Assembly: GCA_022448525.1 (NCBI GenBank)
Contig: JAKVCX010000004.1
Span: 434,001-498,000, forward strand
Direction: 5' to 3'
Source: Tenacibaculum sp.
GTDB taxonomy: Bacteria; Bacteroidota; Bacteroidia; Flavobacteriales; Flavobacteriaceae
DNA length: 64,000 nt
Shown: positions 55,701 through 64,000 of the stretch, piece by piece
Position numbering within the stretch: position 1 is the stretch's first letter
Layout of the letters: each line of letters begins with the position of its first letter
Notes under the pieces: model-generated
Seen by the model: the letters and a program-made list of their open reading frames with translations, nothing else
Told to the model about the DNA's origin: nothing
Database searches by the model: none
Translations under genes and position numbers: made by a program

Positions 55701-58007
55701 TTATACAGTTACTAAGTTATTTGGAGAAATAGTAACTTTTTCACCATTAACTTTAATGTGTAACTCTTTGTCTCCATCAACTTCAAAATGAGTTTTACCT
55801 TGGTTTACGATTACTTTTAAAACTTGATTTCTAAAATTCACTTTAAAAGAATAACCTTTCCATTGTTTTGGAATTTTTGGCGTAAAGCTTAAACTTCCTT
55901 CTTCAACTCTCATTCCACCAAAACCTTCAACAATACTCATCCAAGTTCCTGCCATAGAGGTGATATGAAGACCTTCTTCTACTTCTTTGTTGTAATCGTC
56001 TAAATCTAAACGAGAAGTTCTTAAATAGAATGTATAGGCTTGTTCCATTCTTCCTAATTTAGCAGCTTGAATACTGTGTACACAAGGAGAAAGTGAACTT
56101 TCATGAACTGTAAATGGTTCATAGAAATCAAAATGCTTTTCAAGTTCTTCTGCAGAGAAATGATCTTCGAAGAAGTAAAATCCTTGTAAAACATCTGCCT
56201 GTTTAATATAAGGTGAACGAAGAATTCGATCCCAACTCCATTTTTGATTAATTGGACGCTGCGATTTATCTAAATTTTCAACAGTAACTAAATCTTTATC
56301 TAAGAAACCATCTTGTTGTAAGAATACTTCATGTTTCTCTGAATAAGGGAAGTACATGTTGTCCGCAACTTTTCTCCAGCTCGATAATTCAGCCTCAGAA
56401 ATGTTTACTTTTTCTACGATTCGTTTAAAATCAGAAGTATATTCTTCTTTAACCTTTTCAATATTTTCTAAAGCATAATCAATACACCACTTTGCGATGT
56501 AATTCGTATACCAGTTATTATTTATATTGTTTTCATATTCGTTAGGCCCAGTAACTCCAAGCATTACATATTTTTGCTTGTCTTCTGAGAAATTCACTCT
56601 TTGATGCCAAAAACGGGCAATTCCAATAAGAACTTCTAATCCTTTTTCTGGAATATAGCTGTAATCATTTGTGAATCGGTAATAATTAAAAATCGCAAAA
56701 GCAATAGCTCCATTTCTATGGATTTCTTCAAAAGTAATTTCCCATTCATTATGACACTCTTCACCATTCATAGTTACCATTGGGTACAATGCCGCTCCGT
56801 TAGTAAAACCTAAGCTTTCAGCATTTTCAATAGCTTTATCTAATTGGTTATATCTGTATGTTAAAAGACTTTTTGCAACTTCTTGGTTTTTTGTTGCCAT
56901 ATAAAATGGTAAACAGTATGCTTCTGTATCCCAATAAGTACTTCCTCCATATTTCTCACCCGTAAATCCTTTTGGTCCAATATTTAAGCGTGCATCCTTA
57001 CCTAAATATGTGTGGTTTAATTGCATGATATTGAAACGAATACCTTGTTGAGCTTTTACATCTCCATCAATAGTAATATCAGCCATTTCCCAGATGTTAG
57101 CCCAAGCTTGTTTTTGTTGATCTAAAAGGTTTTGATATCCTAAATCAACAGCCAACTTTAACGTGTTTTTTGCAGCTACAATTAATTTATCTGATTCATG
57201 ATTTCTATCAACAACATACCCTGCAAATTTGTGAATTGTATATGTTTCATTAGCTTTAACGTGAGCTGGGTAGTAAAAAGACACTTTAGTTTCTGAAGAT
57301 TCTATTTTTGGAAGTGAACTTTGTTCTTTGCCATTCACGAAAACCTTAGACTCCATAAAAGTACAAGTATGAAAATTCGTTTTCATCGTATGTGCTTCAA
57401 TAAATGCTTGTGAACAATCTTCTGCTACGTTTGTCGTATTCCAAAATTGATCATCCCAGTTACTATCTTCATTATGAATTGCACTATCAAGATAAGGTTG
57501 AAAGGTAATTTCAACATCACTTGTAATTGGAGTTACGTTATATTCAATAGCACCAACTTCATCTAAATCAATACTTAAAAAACGTTTTGTTTCTACTTTT
57601 ACGGTAATATCATTTACTAAGGTAGCTTTAAAGCTTCTTGATAACCAACCTTCTTTCATATTTAATTCACGTCGGAAATCAACTACTTTTTTACATGTAT
57701 GTAAGTCTAATTGAATGTCATTAACAAATACGTTAATTCCAATCCAATTTGGAGCGTTTAATACTTTTGCAAAATATTCAGGATATCCATTCTTCCACCA
57801 TCCCACTCTTGTTTTGTCTGGATAATAAACACCTGCTATATAGCTCCCTTGAAAAGTTTCTCCAGAATACTTTTCCTCGAAGTTTGCACGTTGCCCCATA
57901 GCTCCATTACCGATACTAAATAAACTTTCTGAAGATTTTACTCTACTCTCATTAAATCCTTCCTCGATAATTGACCATTCATGTGGTATTATATAATCTT
58001 GATTCAT
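55701..58007 (-). CDS. GH65 maltose phosphorylase
   Basis: A 768-residue cytoplasmic enzyme (no signal) that splits maltose with phosphate into glucose and beta-glucose 1-phosphate. The catalytic segment GEECHNEWEITFEEIHRNGA (416-434) holds the general-acid Glu and is near-identical to known maltose phosphorylases; the KQADVLQG segment near 607 lines the phosphate site. The N-terminal super-sandwich (1-270) and small C-terminal sheet are complete. The beta-phosphoglucomutase gene directly upstream uses its product, which fixes the phosphorylase assignment over trehalase-type hydrolysis; trehalose or kojibiose phosphorylase are less likely. Confidence 0.94.
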   Translation of the reverse strand: MNQDYIIPHEWSIIEEGFNESRVKSSESLFSIGNGAMGQRANFEEKYSGETFQGSYIAGVYYPDKTRVGWWKNGYPEYFAKVLNAPNWIGINVFVNDIQLDLHTCKKVVDFRRELNMKEGWLSRSFKATLVNDITVKVETKRFLSIDLDEVGAIEYNVTPITSDVEITFQPYLDSAIHNEDSNWDDQFWNTTNVAEDCSQAFIEAHTMKTNFHTCTFMESKVFVNGKEQSSLPKIESSETKVSFYYPAHVKANETYTIHKFAGYVVDRNHESDKLIVAAKNTLKLAVDLGYQNLLDQQKQAWANIWEMADITIDGDVKAQQGIRFNIMQLNHTYLGKDARLNIGPKGFTGEKYGGSTYWDTEAYCLPFYMATKNQEVAKSLLTYRYNQLDKAIENAESLGFTNGAALYPMVTMNGEECHNEWEITFEEIHRNGAIAFAIFNYYRFTNDYSYIPEKGLEVLIGIARFWHQRVNFSEDKQKYVMLGVTGPNEYENNINNNWYTNYIAKWCIDYALENIEKVKEEYTSDFKRIVEKVNISEAELSSWRKVADNMYFPYSEKHEVFLQQDGFLDKDLVTVENLDKSQRPINQKWSWDRILRSPYIKQADVLQGFYFFEDHFSAEELEKHFDFYEPFTVHESSLSPCVHSIQAAKLGRMEQAYTFYLRTSRLDLDDYNKEVEEGLHITSMAGTWMSIVEGFGGMRVEEGSLSFTPKIPKQWKGYSFKVNFRNQVLKVIVNQGKTHFEVDGDKELHIKVNGEKVTISPNNLVTV

Positions 58008-58039
58008 CTCTCTCTCTAGTTTGTTTGTTGTTTGGGGAA

Positions 58040-58699
58040 TTATTGTTTGTTTATTAATTGTGTTAAAAATTCAATTGAAATTTCAGAGAAGTCTTTAAAA
58101 ACAAAATCAGCTTCGCTTAAAACCTCTTGTTCTCCAATTCCTATTGATATCATTTCAGCTTTATTCGCTGCTTGAACTCCAGCAATTGAGTCTTCAAAAA
58201 CAACACATTGATTTGGTGCCATATTTAACTCTTTTGCTGCTATTAAAAATACTTCAGGATCAGGTTTAGCTTTTGAAACATTGGTTCCATCAACTATACT
58301 ATCAAATGATTCGTATAAAGCGACTTTCTTTAATATTTTTCGAGCATTTTTACTTGCTGAACCTAAAGCAATTGGTTGTTGTTCATTCTTTAAAAAAGTA
58401 AGTACTTTAGGAACGTCAACAAGAATTTCGTCTTCCTTCATAGTTTCTATGTAGGACAAATAATCTGTATTCTTTTTATCCATTTGATCTTTAAAAGCAT
58501 CCTCAGAAAGAGAAACGCCTCCCCAATCTAAAATCTTCTCTAGTGACTTTACTCTACTTACACCTTTCAATTGTTCATTCTGGTGTTCTGAAAAATCTAT
58601 TCCTAAATCATTAGCCAATTTTTTCCAGGCTAAAAAATGGTACTTCGCAGTGTCTACTATAACACCGTCTAAATCAAATATGAATCCTCTTTTATTCAT
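58040..58699 (-). CDS. pgmB: Beta-phosphoglucomutase
   Basis: A 219-residue HAD-superfamily enzyme converting beta-glucose 1-phosphate into glucose 6-phosphate. Nucleophile D9 and acid/base D11 lie in FDLDGVIVDTA; the cap helix LKGVSRVKSLEKIL, the phosphate-binding GSASKNAR and the metal-site FEDSIAGVQAA are typical. It sits 2 bp after the transporter gene and 32 bp before the GH65 gene, giving the order import, isomerise, phosphorolyse. Confidence 0.95.
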   Translation of the reverse strand: MNKRGFIFDLDGVIVDTAKYHFLAWKKLANDLGIDFSEHQNEQLKGVSRVKSLEKILDWGGVSLSEDAFKDQMDKKNTDYLSYIETMKEDEILVDVPKVLTFLKNEQQPIALGSASKNARKILKKVALYESFDSIVDGTNVSKAKPDPEVFLIAAKELNMAPNQCVVFEDSIAGVQAANKAEMISIGIGEQEVLSEADFVFKDFSEISIEFLTQLINKQ

Positions 58700-58701
58700 A
58701 G

Positions 58702-60060
58702 TTATTGATGCGCTACATCAGTTTTATCGTTAATTTTAAATGAAAGTGCCCCAGCGATTAAGAATGATACACCGCTGACTACTAAGGCAAAAATAGCTTG
58801 ATTACCATATGCGTATTTTACTAATGGTCCTCCTATAATTCCATTGACAATTTGAGGTATTACAATGAAAAAATTAAAAATCCCCATGTATACTCCCATT
58901 TTCTTTGGAGAAATTGAACCTGACAACATTGCGTAAGGCATTGATAATATACTTGCCCATGCAATTCCTAACAATATCATCGGAAGAATTAAAGTCATAG
59001 GATCTGATAAGAAATAGATCATTATCAAACCAATACCTCCAATGAATAATGAATATGCATGTGTTTTCTTTCTGCTGAACTTTTTTGCTATTGATGGTAA
59101 TAAGAAGGCAAATATGGCTGAAACACCATTATAAATACCAAATAAAATCCCTACCCAATTCCCAGCTTCTTGGTAAGTTTCACTGCTAGAATCGTTATAA
59201 GGTAAACCATAAATATGTTGAGCTATTGCTGGTACAGAGAATACCCACATTCCAAAAAGAGCAAACCATGAAAAGAATTGAACCCAACTTAATTGGCGCA
59301 TTGTTTCAGGCATTTTTTTGAAGTCATCGAAAATATCTAATAATCTTGCTTCCTTTTGCTCTTCTACTGAATCTTCAGTATTAACTGTATTATTTTTTTC
59401 AAATTGCGCTAACTCCTCAGGTGAATATTCTTTTGTGGTAAAAATGGTTACTAAGATTGAACCAATTAAAACAACTGCTCCAATGATAAAAGACCATAAT
59501 AAGTTTTGAGGGACTGTACCTTCTCCAGAAGTTTTAGCTAAACCAAACCAATTTGTTAAAACCCATGGTAACCATGATCCAACAACTGCACCTATACCTA
59601 TAAGTGCTGTTTGTATGCTAAAACCTTGAGTGGCTTGTTCATCTGAGAGATTATCTGCAACTAAAGCTCTAAATGGCTCCATTGCAATATTAAAAGAAGC
59701 ATCCATAATCATTAGCATTCCTGCTCCTACCCAAAGTGCTGGTAGTAATGCAATCATGAAATCTGCTTGTGGAATTAATATCATTCCAATTGAAGCTAGG
59801 ACTGCTCCTAATAAGAAAAATGGCTTACGTCTACCGAATCTTGTCCAGGTATTATCGCTATAATGCCCAATAATTGGCTGCACTATTAAGCCCATAAAGG
59901 GAGCAATTAACCAAAACCAAGATAACTGGTGCACATCGGCTCCAAAAATCTGTAAAATTCGACTGGCGTTAGCATTTTGTAGGGCAAAACCCATTTGAAT
60001 CCCTAAAAACCCGAAACTCATGTTCCAAATTTCAAGGAAACTTAATTTACGCTTGTTCAT
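58702..60060 (-). CDS. MFS maltose/maltodextrin transporter (MalT/SLC45-like)
   Basis: A 452-residue, 12-helix inner-membrane carrier. The start MSFGFLGIQMGFALQNANASRILQ and the RFGRRKPFFLLG loop after helix 2 are typical of the bacterial SLC45-like sugar transporters found with maltose phosphorylase genes. It probably imports maltose with protons. It is the first gene of the alpha-glucan operon, preceded by a -7 box 90 bp upstream and by several inverted repeats in the leader. Start chosen at the ATG at 60060 (MNKRKLSFLE). Confidence 0.9.
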   Translation of the reverse strand: MNKRKLSFLEIWNMSFGFLGIQMGFALQNANASRILQIFGADVHQLSWFWLIAPFMGLIVQPIIGHYSDNTWTRFGRRKPFFLLGAVLASIGMILIPQADFMIALLPALWVGAGMLMIMDASFNIAMEPFRALVADNLSDEQATQGFSIQTALIGIGAVVGSWLPWVLTNWFGLAKTSGEGTVPQNLLWSFIIGAVVLIGSILVTIFTTKEYSPEELAQFEKNNTVNTEDSVEEQKEARLLDIFDDFKKMPETMRQLSWVQFFSWFALFGMWVFSVPAIAQHIYGLPYNDSSSETYQEAGNWVGILFGIYNGVSAIFAFLLPSIAKKFSRKKTHAYSLFIGGIGLIMIYFLSDPMTLILPMILLGIAWASILSMPYAMLSGSISPKKMGVYMGIFNFFIVIPQIVNGIIGGPLVKYAYGNQAIFALVVSGVSFLIAGALSFKINDKTDVAHQ

Positions 60061-60141
60061 TATCGTATATATTAGTTAATAGTACGATAAGCGCTAAGAC
60101 TTATCATTTTTTGTGCAGAAAAGGTTATTGATAAGCCTTAT
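60060..60141 (-). promoter_or_regulatory. Leader of the alpha-glucan operon with nested inverted repeats
   Basis: TTATCGTA (60060-60067) and TACGATAA (60083-60090) are exact inverted copies 15 bp apart; GATAAG (60086-60091) and CTTATC (60100-60105) form another pair; ATAAG-C-CTTAT lies at 60131-60141. All sit between the probable transcription start and the transporter ATG. They could be alternative RNA hairpins or sites for a dimeric regulator. Confidence 0.4.
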
Positions 60142-60149
60142 ATATGTTC

Positions 60150-60157
60150 CAAAGATA
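60150..60157 (-). promoter_or_regulatory. Candidate -7 box of the alpha-glucan operon
   Basis: The minus strand reads TATCTTTG, a TAnnTTTG match, between the LacI stop and the transporter gene. The transcript would start near 60143 with a leader of about 80 nt. No well-spaced -33 TTG was found. Confidence 0.45.
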
Positions 60158-60189
60158 TAAAAAAATCTTTAGGTCGTTGATTTTTTCTA

Positions 60190-61209
60190 CTACAACGATT
60201 TACTAGATTCCCTAACTTTAATGTTACTTGAAATCACTTTTGTTTGAGGTGAACGTTGATTTTCTCCATTTTCAATTTGATCGATTAATAATTCTGCTGC
60301 TTGTTCTCCCATAGTTAATCCATGCTGAACTACAGTTGTAATTGATGGAGAAGAATACTCCGAAATTAAACCATCTGTAAACCCAATTATAGAAATATCT
60401 TCAGGTATTCTTTTACCTTTTTCCTTTGCTATTCTTATAGCAATTGCTGCATAAATTTCATTAACGGCAAATATTGCATCGATATCTTGATCAAATAATA
60501 CTTTTATTTGAGTGTAAATATCATCTTCTTCATCTACATTGATTACTAGGTTTTTATCTATTGAAAGTCCAGCTTCTTTCAATGCTCGTTCATATCCTTG
60601 GTATCGGTCTAAACCTACCGTAACATGTTCTGGAGTAGTAACGATTCCTATTTTATTACATTTTGTATTCAATAAATGTCTTGTTGCCTTATACCCTGCT
60701 CCAATATCATCTACAATTACTTTATCACAACGAATAGAATCATGAACTCTATCAAATAACACTAGTGGAACTTCATTACTAATTAACTGATAAAAATGTC
60801 CTAGCTCCTTATTTCTAAGAGTTTCTTTGGCAATTGAAACTATTAATCCATCAACACTTCCATTAGTTAATACATTGATTGTCTCTTTTTCTTTTTCCTG
60901 ATCTTCATTAGAGAAACAAACCATAATGTTATAACCTCTTTCATTTGCAACTTTTTCGATTCCACTAATAACCGTTGAAAAGAAATGATGTACAATTTTC
61001 GGTAAAATAATACCAATAACTTTTGTTTTTTGATTTCTTAGCTGCAATGCTAAATTGTTTGGTCTATAATTATAGTAATTAGCATAAGCTTTTATTCGTT
61101 CCTTTGTTTCATGACTAATTTCATGACTGTCACGTAAAGCTTTTGAAACTGTAGAAGTAGAAACTCCTAATTCTTTAGCTATTATTTTAATGGTAATTTT
61201 TGGTTTCAT
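60190..61209 (-). CDS. LacI-family regulator of the alpha-glucan locus
   Basis: A 339-residue LacI protein with helix-turn-helix IKIIAKELGVSTSTVSKALR (6-25), hinge near 50-60 (ALQLRNQKTK) and a complete ligand-binding domain. It is paralogous to the LacI protein at 8533. Directly upstream of the nine-gene operon and divergent from the second susC, it is placed to control both, probably with maltose or a maltodextrin as effector (inference). It has its own -7 box at 61242-61249 and a leader of about 26 nt. Confidence 0.92.
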   Translation of the reverse strand: MKPKITIKIIAKELGVSTSTVSKALRDSHEISHETKERIKAYANYYNYRPNNLALQLRNQKTKVIGIILPKIVHHFFSTVISGIEKVANERGYNIMVCFSNEDQEKEKETINVLTNGSVDGLIVSIAKETLRNKELGHFYQLISNEVPLVLFDRVHDSIRCDKVIVDDIGAGYKATRHLLNTKCNKIGIVTTPEHVTVGLDRYQGYERALKEAGLSIDKNLVINVDEEDDIYTQIKVLFDQDIDAIFAVNEIYAAIAIRIAKEKGKRIPEDISIIGFTDGLISEYSSPSITTVVQHGLTMGEQAAELLIDQIENGENQRSPQTKVISSNIKVRESSKSL

Positions 61210-61241
61210 ATATAAAGGTAAATAGAGGTTGAAATATAGTT

Positions 61242-61249
61242 CAAAAATA
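61242..61249 (-). promoter_or_regulatory. Candidate -7 box of the second lacI gene
   Basis: The minus strand reads TATTTTTG, matching TAnnTTTG, 33 bp upstream of the ATG at 61209. This gives a short leader of about 26 nt. Confidence 0.5.
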
Positions 61250-61253
61250 GAGT

Positions 61254-61286
61254 TTGGATTAATCTTAAAAAACCATTATATTTTTG
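61254..61286 (+). promoter_or_regulatory. Candidate promoter of the second susC gene
   Basis: TTG at 61254-61256, a 22-bp spacer and TATTTTTG at 61279-61286 fit the flavobacterial TTG-N17-23-TAnnTTTG consensus. The start would be near 61293, giving a leader of about 269 nt that includes the palindrome at 61434. It partly faces the lacI promoter on the other strand. Confidence 0.45.
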
Positions 61287-61433
61287 GTGGAAAAAACAAA
61301 AACACTACAGTTTTTTTAATGATGCTGTATTTAGCTGATTTAACTCTAATTTTAGTACGTATATTTTACAAAACTCATAAAAAATTCAGATAATATTACG
61401 AATACGTTAAGTTAAAGTTAAAAAGTTATCAAC

Positions 61434-61449
61434 ACGAAATCGTTTTCGT
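61434..61449. promoter_or_regulatory. Probable LacI-type operator upstream of the second susC
   Basis: ACGAAATCGTTTTCGT has perfect 6-bp arms (ACGAAA and TTTCGT) and a central CG; 14 of 16 positions are symmetric. The length and centre resemble LacI-family operators. A further CGTTTTC follows at 61452-61458. It lies 113 bp before the start codon. Confidence 0.5.
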
Positions 61450-61561
61450 AGCGTTTTCAGTGGCTTGAGCATCATTTTAATAGCTATATTCACAACGCAG
61501 AACAAAGGTTATTGATATAACAAACAATTCAAATTTCACTTATTTATTTAAGAATTTACAC

Positions 61562-64000
61562 ATGAATAAAACTAAACAATTACTCAGCTTAACGCTATTT
61601 CTTTTTTGTTTGTTTGGGTACGCCCAACAGACAATAAAAGGTACCGTTACTGAGAAGTCTACCGGAGAACCTTTACCTGGTGTTTCGATCATCATTAAAG
61701 GTCAATTAAAGGGTACAGAAACAAATTTCGACGGGAACTACGAAATCAAAGATGTAAAATCAACTGATATTCTTGTTTTTTCTTTTATCGGGTTAAAAAC
61801 CAAAGAAGTTACTGTTGGAAGTTTAACTACTATTAATGTAGAATTAGAAGATTCAGCACAAGTTTTAGACGAAGTTGTTGTTGTAGGTTATGGTACTACT
61901 ACAGTTAAAGACGCGACTGGTTCTGTTGAAGCTATTACAGAAAAAGAATTTACTAAAGGTAACATTGTAACACCAGAAAACTTATTAAGTGGTCGTGTTT
62001 CTGGAGTTGACATTAGAACAAGTGGTGCTCCTGGGTCTGGATCTCAGATTACAATTCGTGGAGGATCTTCGATTAGTGCTTCTAATAGTCCTTTAATAGT
62101 AATCGATGGGTTACCAATTGAAGAAAATAGTGTTGCCGGTTCGAGAGGTGTTTTAGCGAACATCAACCCAAATGATATTGAGTCTTTCTCAGTATTAAAA
62201 GATGCTTCAGCAACTGCTATTTATGGATCTAGAGCATCAAACGGGGTTATTATTATTACAACTAAAAAAGGAAAATCAACATATACTTTAGATGTAGATT
62301 ATCAATATACTTTTGGAGAAGTGTTAGACAGAGTGAATGTTTTCTCTGGTGATGCATTCAGAAGTATTGTACAACAACAGCGCCCTGGTGACGTTGGATT
62401 ATTAGGAAACGCTAATACAAATTGGCAAGATGAGATTTTCAGAACTACAGGATCTTCTTTAATCAACGCTACAGTGAAAGGTGGAATTCTTGGGTTTATT
62501 CCAACACGTTTATCTGTTGGGTTTACTACTCAGGAAGGATCATTATTAACGTCTCAGTTTGATAGAAAGAATGTTTCATTATCTATGAATCCATCTTTTT
62601 TTAATGATCATTTAAAGATTAACTTAAATTATAATAGAAACTTTGAGGATAGTAGATTTGCAGATTCTGGACAAATTGGGGCTGCATTACGTTTTGACCC
62701 AACTCAACCTGTATATGATTCAAGCTCTCCTTTTGGTGGTTTCTACGAGCATAGAAACGGTAATAACTTACTAAACACAACGAAAAACCCGGTAGCAGCT
62801 TTATTATTAGCTAATAGCCGTGGTAAAGTTTTCCGTCATTTTGGAAACTTAAATTTTGACTATAAATTCCATTTTTTACCTGAATTGAAGGCTGTATTAA
62901 ACTTAGGTTTCGATAAAGCAGAAGGTGAAACAAGCTTTTTAAGTGATTTTAACTACGGTAGAGCTGCAGATATTAATTTATTGTTTGCAGGTGTAAACTC
63001 AACTGGATTTTCTGAAAGAAGTAATAGATTATTAGATGGATATTTAAACTATAAAAAAGCATTTGACAAAGTTACTTTAGACGCTACAGCTGGTTATTCT
63101 TATCAAAAATTTGAAGAATTTGGTGGAACTTCTGGAAATATTTTAGATCCAGCATCATTTGCTGATACTTTCACCGCTACAGATGTTGTAAATATTGGTT
63201 TCTTCGGAAGATTAAATGTTGACTTCCTAAATAAATACTTATTAACTCTTAACTACAGAAGAGATGGTACCTCTCGTTTTAGCGCTAACAACCGTTGGGG
63301 TAATTTCGGAGGAGCTGCATTTGCATGGAAAGTTAGTAATGAAGATTTCTTAGCAGATTCAAATGTAATTTCTGATTTAAAATTAAGAGCAAGTTACGGT
63401 TTAACAGGACAACAGAATTTACCAAATGTAAATGATGTTTATTTAAGCAGATATCGTTTTGGAAACCAAAATTCTTTATTCCAATTTGCAAATAATCCAA
63501 TTAGAGCAATTATTCCATCTGTTATTAACCCAGATTTAAAATGGGAAGAAACTACAACGTTAGAATTTGGTTTAGACTATGGATTATTTAATAATAAATT
63601 TTCAGGATCGGTTAACTGGTTCAACAAAGTATCTGACGATTTATTATTCAACGCTGCATTACCAGACGGTGTAAACTTTGCTAATAGTGTTATTCAAAAT
63701 ATTGGGAAATTAGAAATCAACGGTATCGAATTCTCATTAAATGGAGACATCTTAAATACTGAGGATATTAACTGGAATTTCAATTTCAATGCTACTTATT
63801 TAGATAGAGAAATTACAGAGTTAGCAAACGGACAAGACGTAAGAACTGGTGGTACAGCTGGTGGTACAGGAAATACAATTCAAATTTTAAGAGAAGGATT
63901 CGCTCCAAACTCTTTCCACGTATTTAAACAATTATATGACAGCGCTGGTAATCCAATTGAAGGTGCTTATGCTGATTTAAATGATGATGGTGTTATCAAT
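61562..64000 (+). CDS. susC: SusC/RagA-family TonB-linked receptor, cut by the window end
   Basis: The first 813 residues of a second SusC protein; the frame is still open at the last base. Signal peptide ending FGYA (about residue 20), carboxypeptidase-regulatory-like domain (TIKGTVTEKSTGEPLPGVS), the DEVVVVGYGTT TonB-box-type segment near 105, plug (GAPGSGSQITIRGGSS, LKDASATAIYGSRASNGVIIIT) and most of the barrel are present. The start at 61562 is set by the signal peptide. Its position across from the alpha-glucan LacI and operon makes maltodextrin or starch oligosaccharides the likely cargo; the susD partner should lie just beyond the window. Confidence 0.96.
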   Translation, partial: MNKTKQLLSLTLFLFCLFGYAQQTIKGTVTEKSTGEPLPGVSIIIKGQLKGTETNFDGNYEIKDVKSTDILVFSFIGLKTKEVTVGSLTTINVELEDSAQVLDEVVVVGYGTTTVKDATGSVEAITEKEFTKGNIVTPENLLSGRVSGVDIRTSGAPGSGSQITIRGGSSISASNSPLIVIDGLPIEENSVAGSRGVLANINPNDIESFSVLKDASATAIYGSRASNGVIIITTKKGKSTYTLDVDYQYTFGEVLDRVNVFSGDAFRSIVQQQRPGDVGLLGNANTNWQDEIFRTTGSSLINATVKGGILGFIPTRLSVGFTTQEGSLLTSQFDRKNVSLSMNPSFFNDHLKINLNYNRNFEDSRFADSGQIGAALRFDPTQPVYDSSSPFGGFYEHRNGNNLLNTTKNPVAALLLANSRGKVFRHFGNLNFDYKFHFLPELKAVLNLGFDKAEGETSFLSDFNYGRAADINLLFAGVNSTGFSERSNRLLDGYLNYKKAFDKVTLDATAGYSYQKFEEFGGTSGNILDPASFADTFTATDVVNIGFFGRLNVDFLNKYLLTLNYRRDGTSRFSANNRWGNFGGAAFAWKVSNEDFLADSNVISDLKLRASYGLTGQQNLPNVNDVYLSRYRFGNQNSLFQFANNPIRAIIPSVINPDLKWEETTTLEFGLDYGLFNNKFSGSVNWFNKVSDDLLFNAALPDGVNFANSVIQNIGKLEINGIEFSLNGDILNTEDINWNFNFNATYLDREITELANGQDVRTGGTAGGTGNTIQILREGFAPNSFHVFKQLYDSAGNPIEGAYADLNDDGVIN

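Larger units (their letters stand above)
61210..61561. other. Divergent regulatory region lacI / susC
   Basis: This 352-bp gene-free region carries the lacI promoter (61242-61249, minus), a plus-strand promoter candidate (61254-61286) and an imperfect palindrome with central CG (61434-61449). The rest is AT-rich without further clear structure. Confidence 0.7.

Overview
The window is AT-rich DNA from a member of the Bacteroidota, most likely a marine Flavobacteriaceae. The pointers are two SusC-type TonB-dependent receptors (one with its SusD partner), many short lipoprotein signal peptides ending in S-C or G-C, promoter-like TAnnTTTG -7 boxes instead of TATAAT, a 7TM-AraC regulator, a DUF4251 lipoprotein and the ligase-associated DNA repair cassette. 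No rRNA, tRNA, CRISPR array, integrase or transposase was seen.

Layout. (1) 1-9570, plus strand: a DUF6642-like protein, a 2-oxoglutarate/Fe(II) oxygenase, two adjacent DEAD-box RNA helicases and a cold-shock protein (an RNA-remodelling cluster closed by a strong terminator), an AsmA-like protein, and a LacI regulator. (2) 9554-29531, minus strand: a 15-gene pentose utilisation locus read as susC, susD, xylB, xylA, sodium:sugar symporter, transaldolase-like aldolase, split transketolase (two genes), phytanoyl-CoA-dioxygenase-like oxygenase, TIM-barrel glycosidase lipoprotein, Gfo/Idh/MocA oxidoreductase, MFS sugar porter, GH43_11 xylosidase, GH26-like lipoprotein, galM. It forms a closed route from a xylan-type polymer to central metabolism: outer-membrane capture, surface cleavage, two uptake systems, cytoplasmic xylosidase, isomerase, kinase and the non-oxidative pentose phosphate enzymes. 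It lacks GH10/GH11 xylanases; the only endo-type candidate is the GH26-like protein, so beta-1,3-xylan is a credible substrate. (3) 29532-30012: a regulatory region with a perfect 24-bp palindrome, a related 18-bp site 80 bp away, a promoter and a perfect 28-bp inverted repeat followed by T residues. (4) 30013-34826, plus strand: an apparently undescribed six-gene operon with two paralogous alpha/beta-hydrolase-fold proteins (Cys at the nucleophile elbow, no His in the usual place), an NAPE-PLD-like metallo-beta-lactamase-fold enzyme, two SRPBCC proteins (one membrane-anchored, one lipoprotein) and an AraC regulator. (5) 34977-40695, minus strand: the four-gene ligase-associated DNA damage cassette. 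(6) 40726-41196: two copies of a foldback repeat of about 105-118 bp, then rlmF. (7) 42073-44900, minus strand: DUF4251 lipoprotein, 7TM-AraC regulator, membrane-anchored DJ-1/PfpI protein. (8) 45061-60060, minus strand: a nine-gene alpha-glucan/maltose operon (MFS transporter, beta-phosphoglucomutase, GH65 phosphorylase, three GH13, GH31, GH97, an esterase-fold lipoprotein) ending at a terminator; its LacI regulator lies just upstream and a second susC, cut by the window edge, starts at 61562 on the other strand.

The two sugar loci share one logic: each has a SusC receptor, surface glycosidases, a proton- or sodium-driven inner-membrane transporter, cytoplasmic conversion enzymes, and a LacI regulator paralogous to the other. 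All functions are inferred from visible motifs and gene context; no database search was run.
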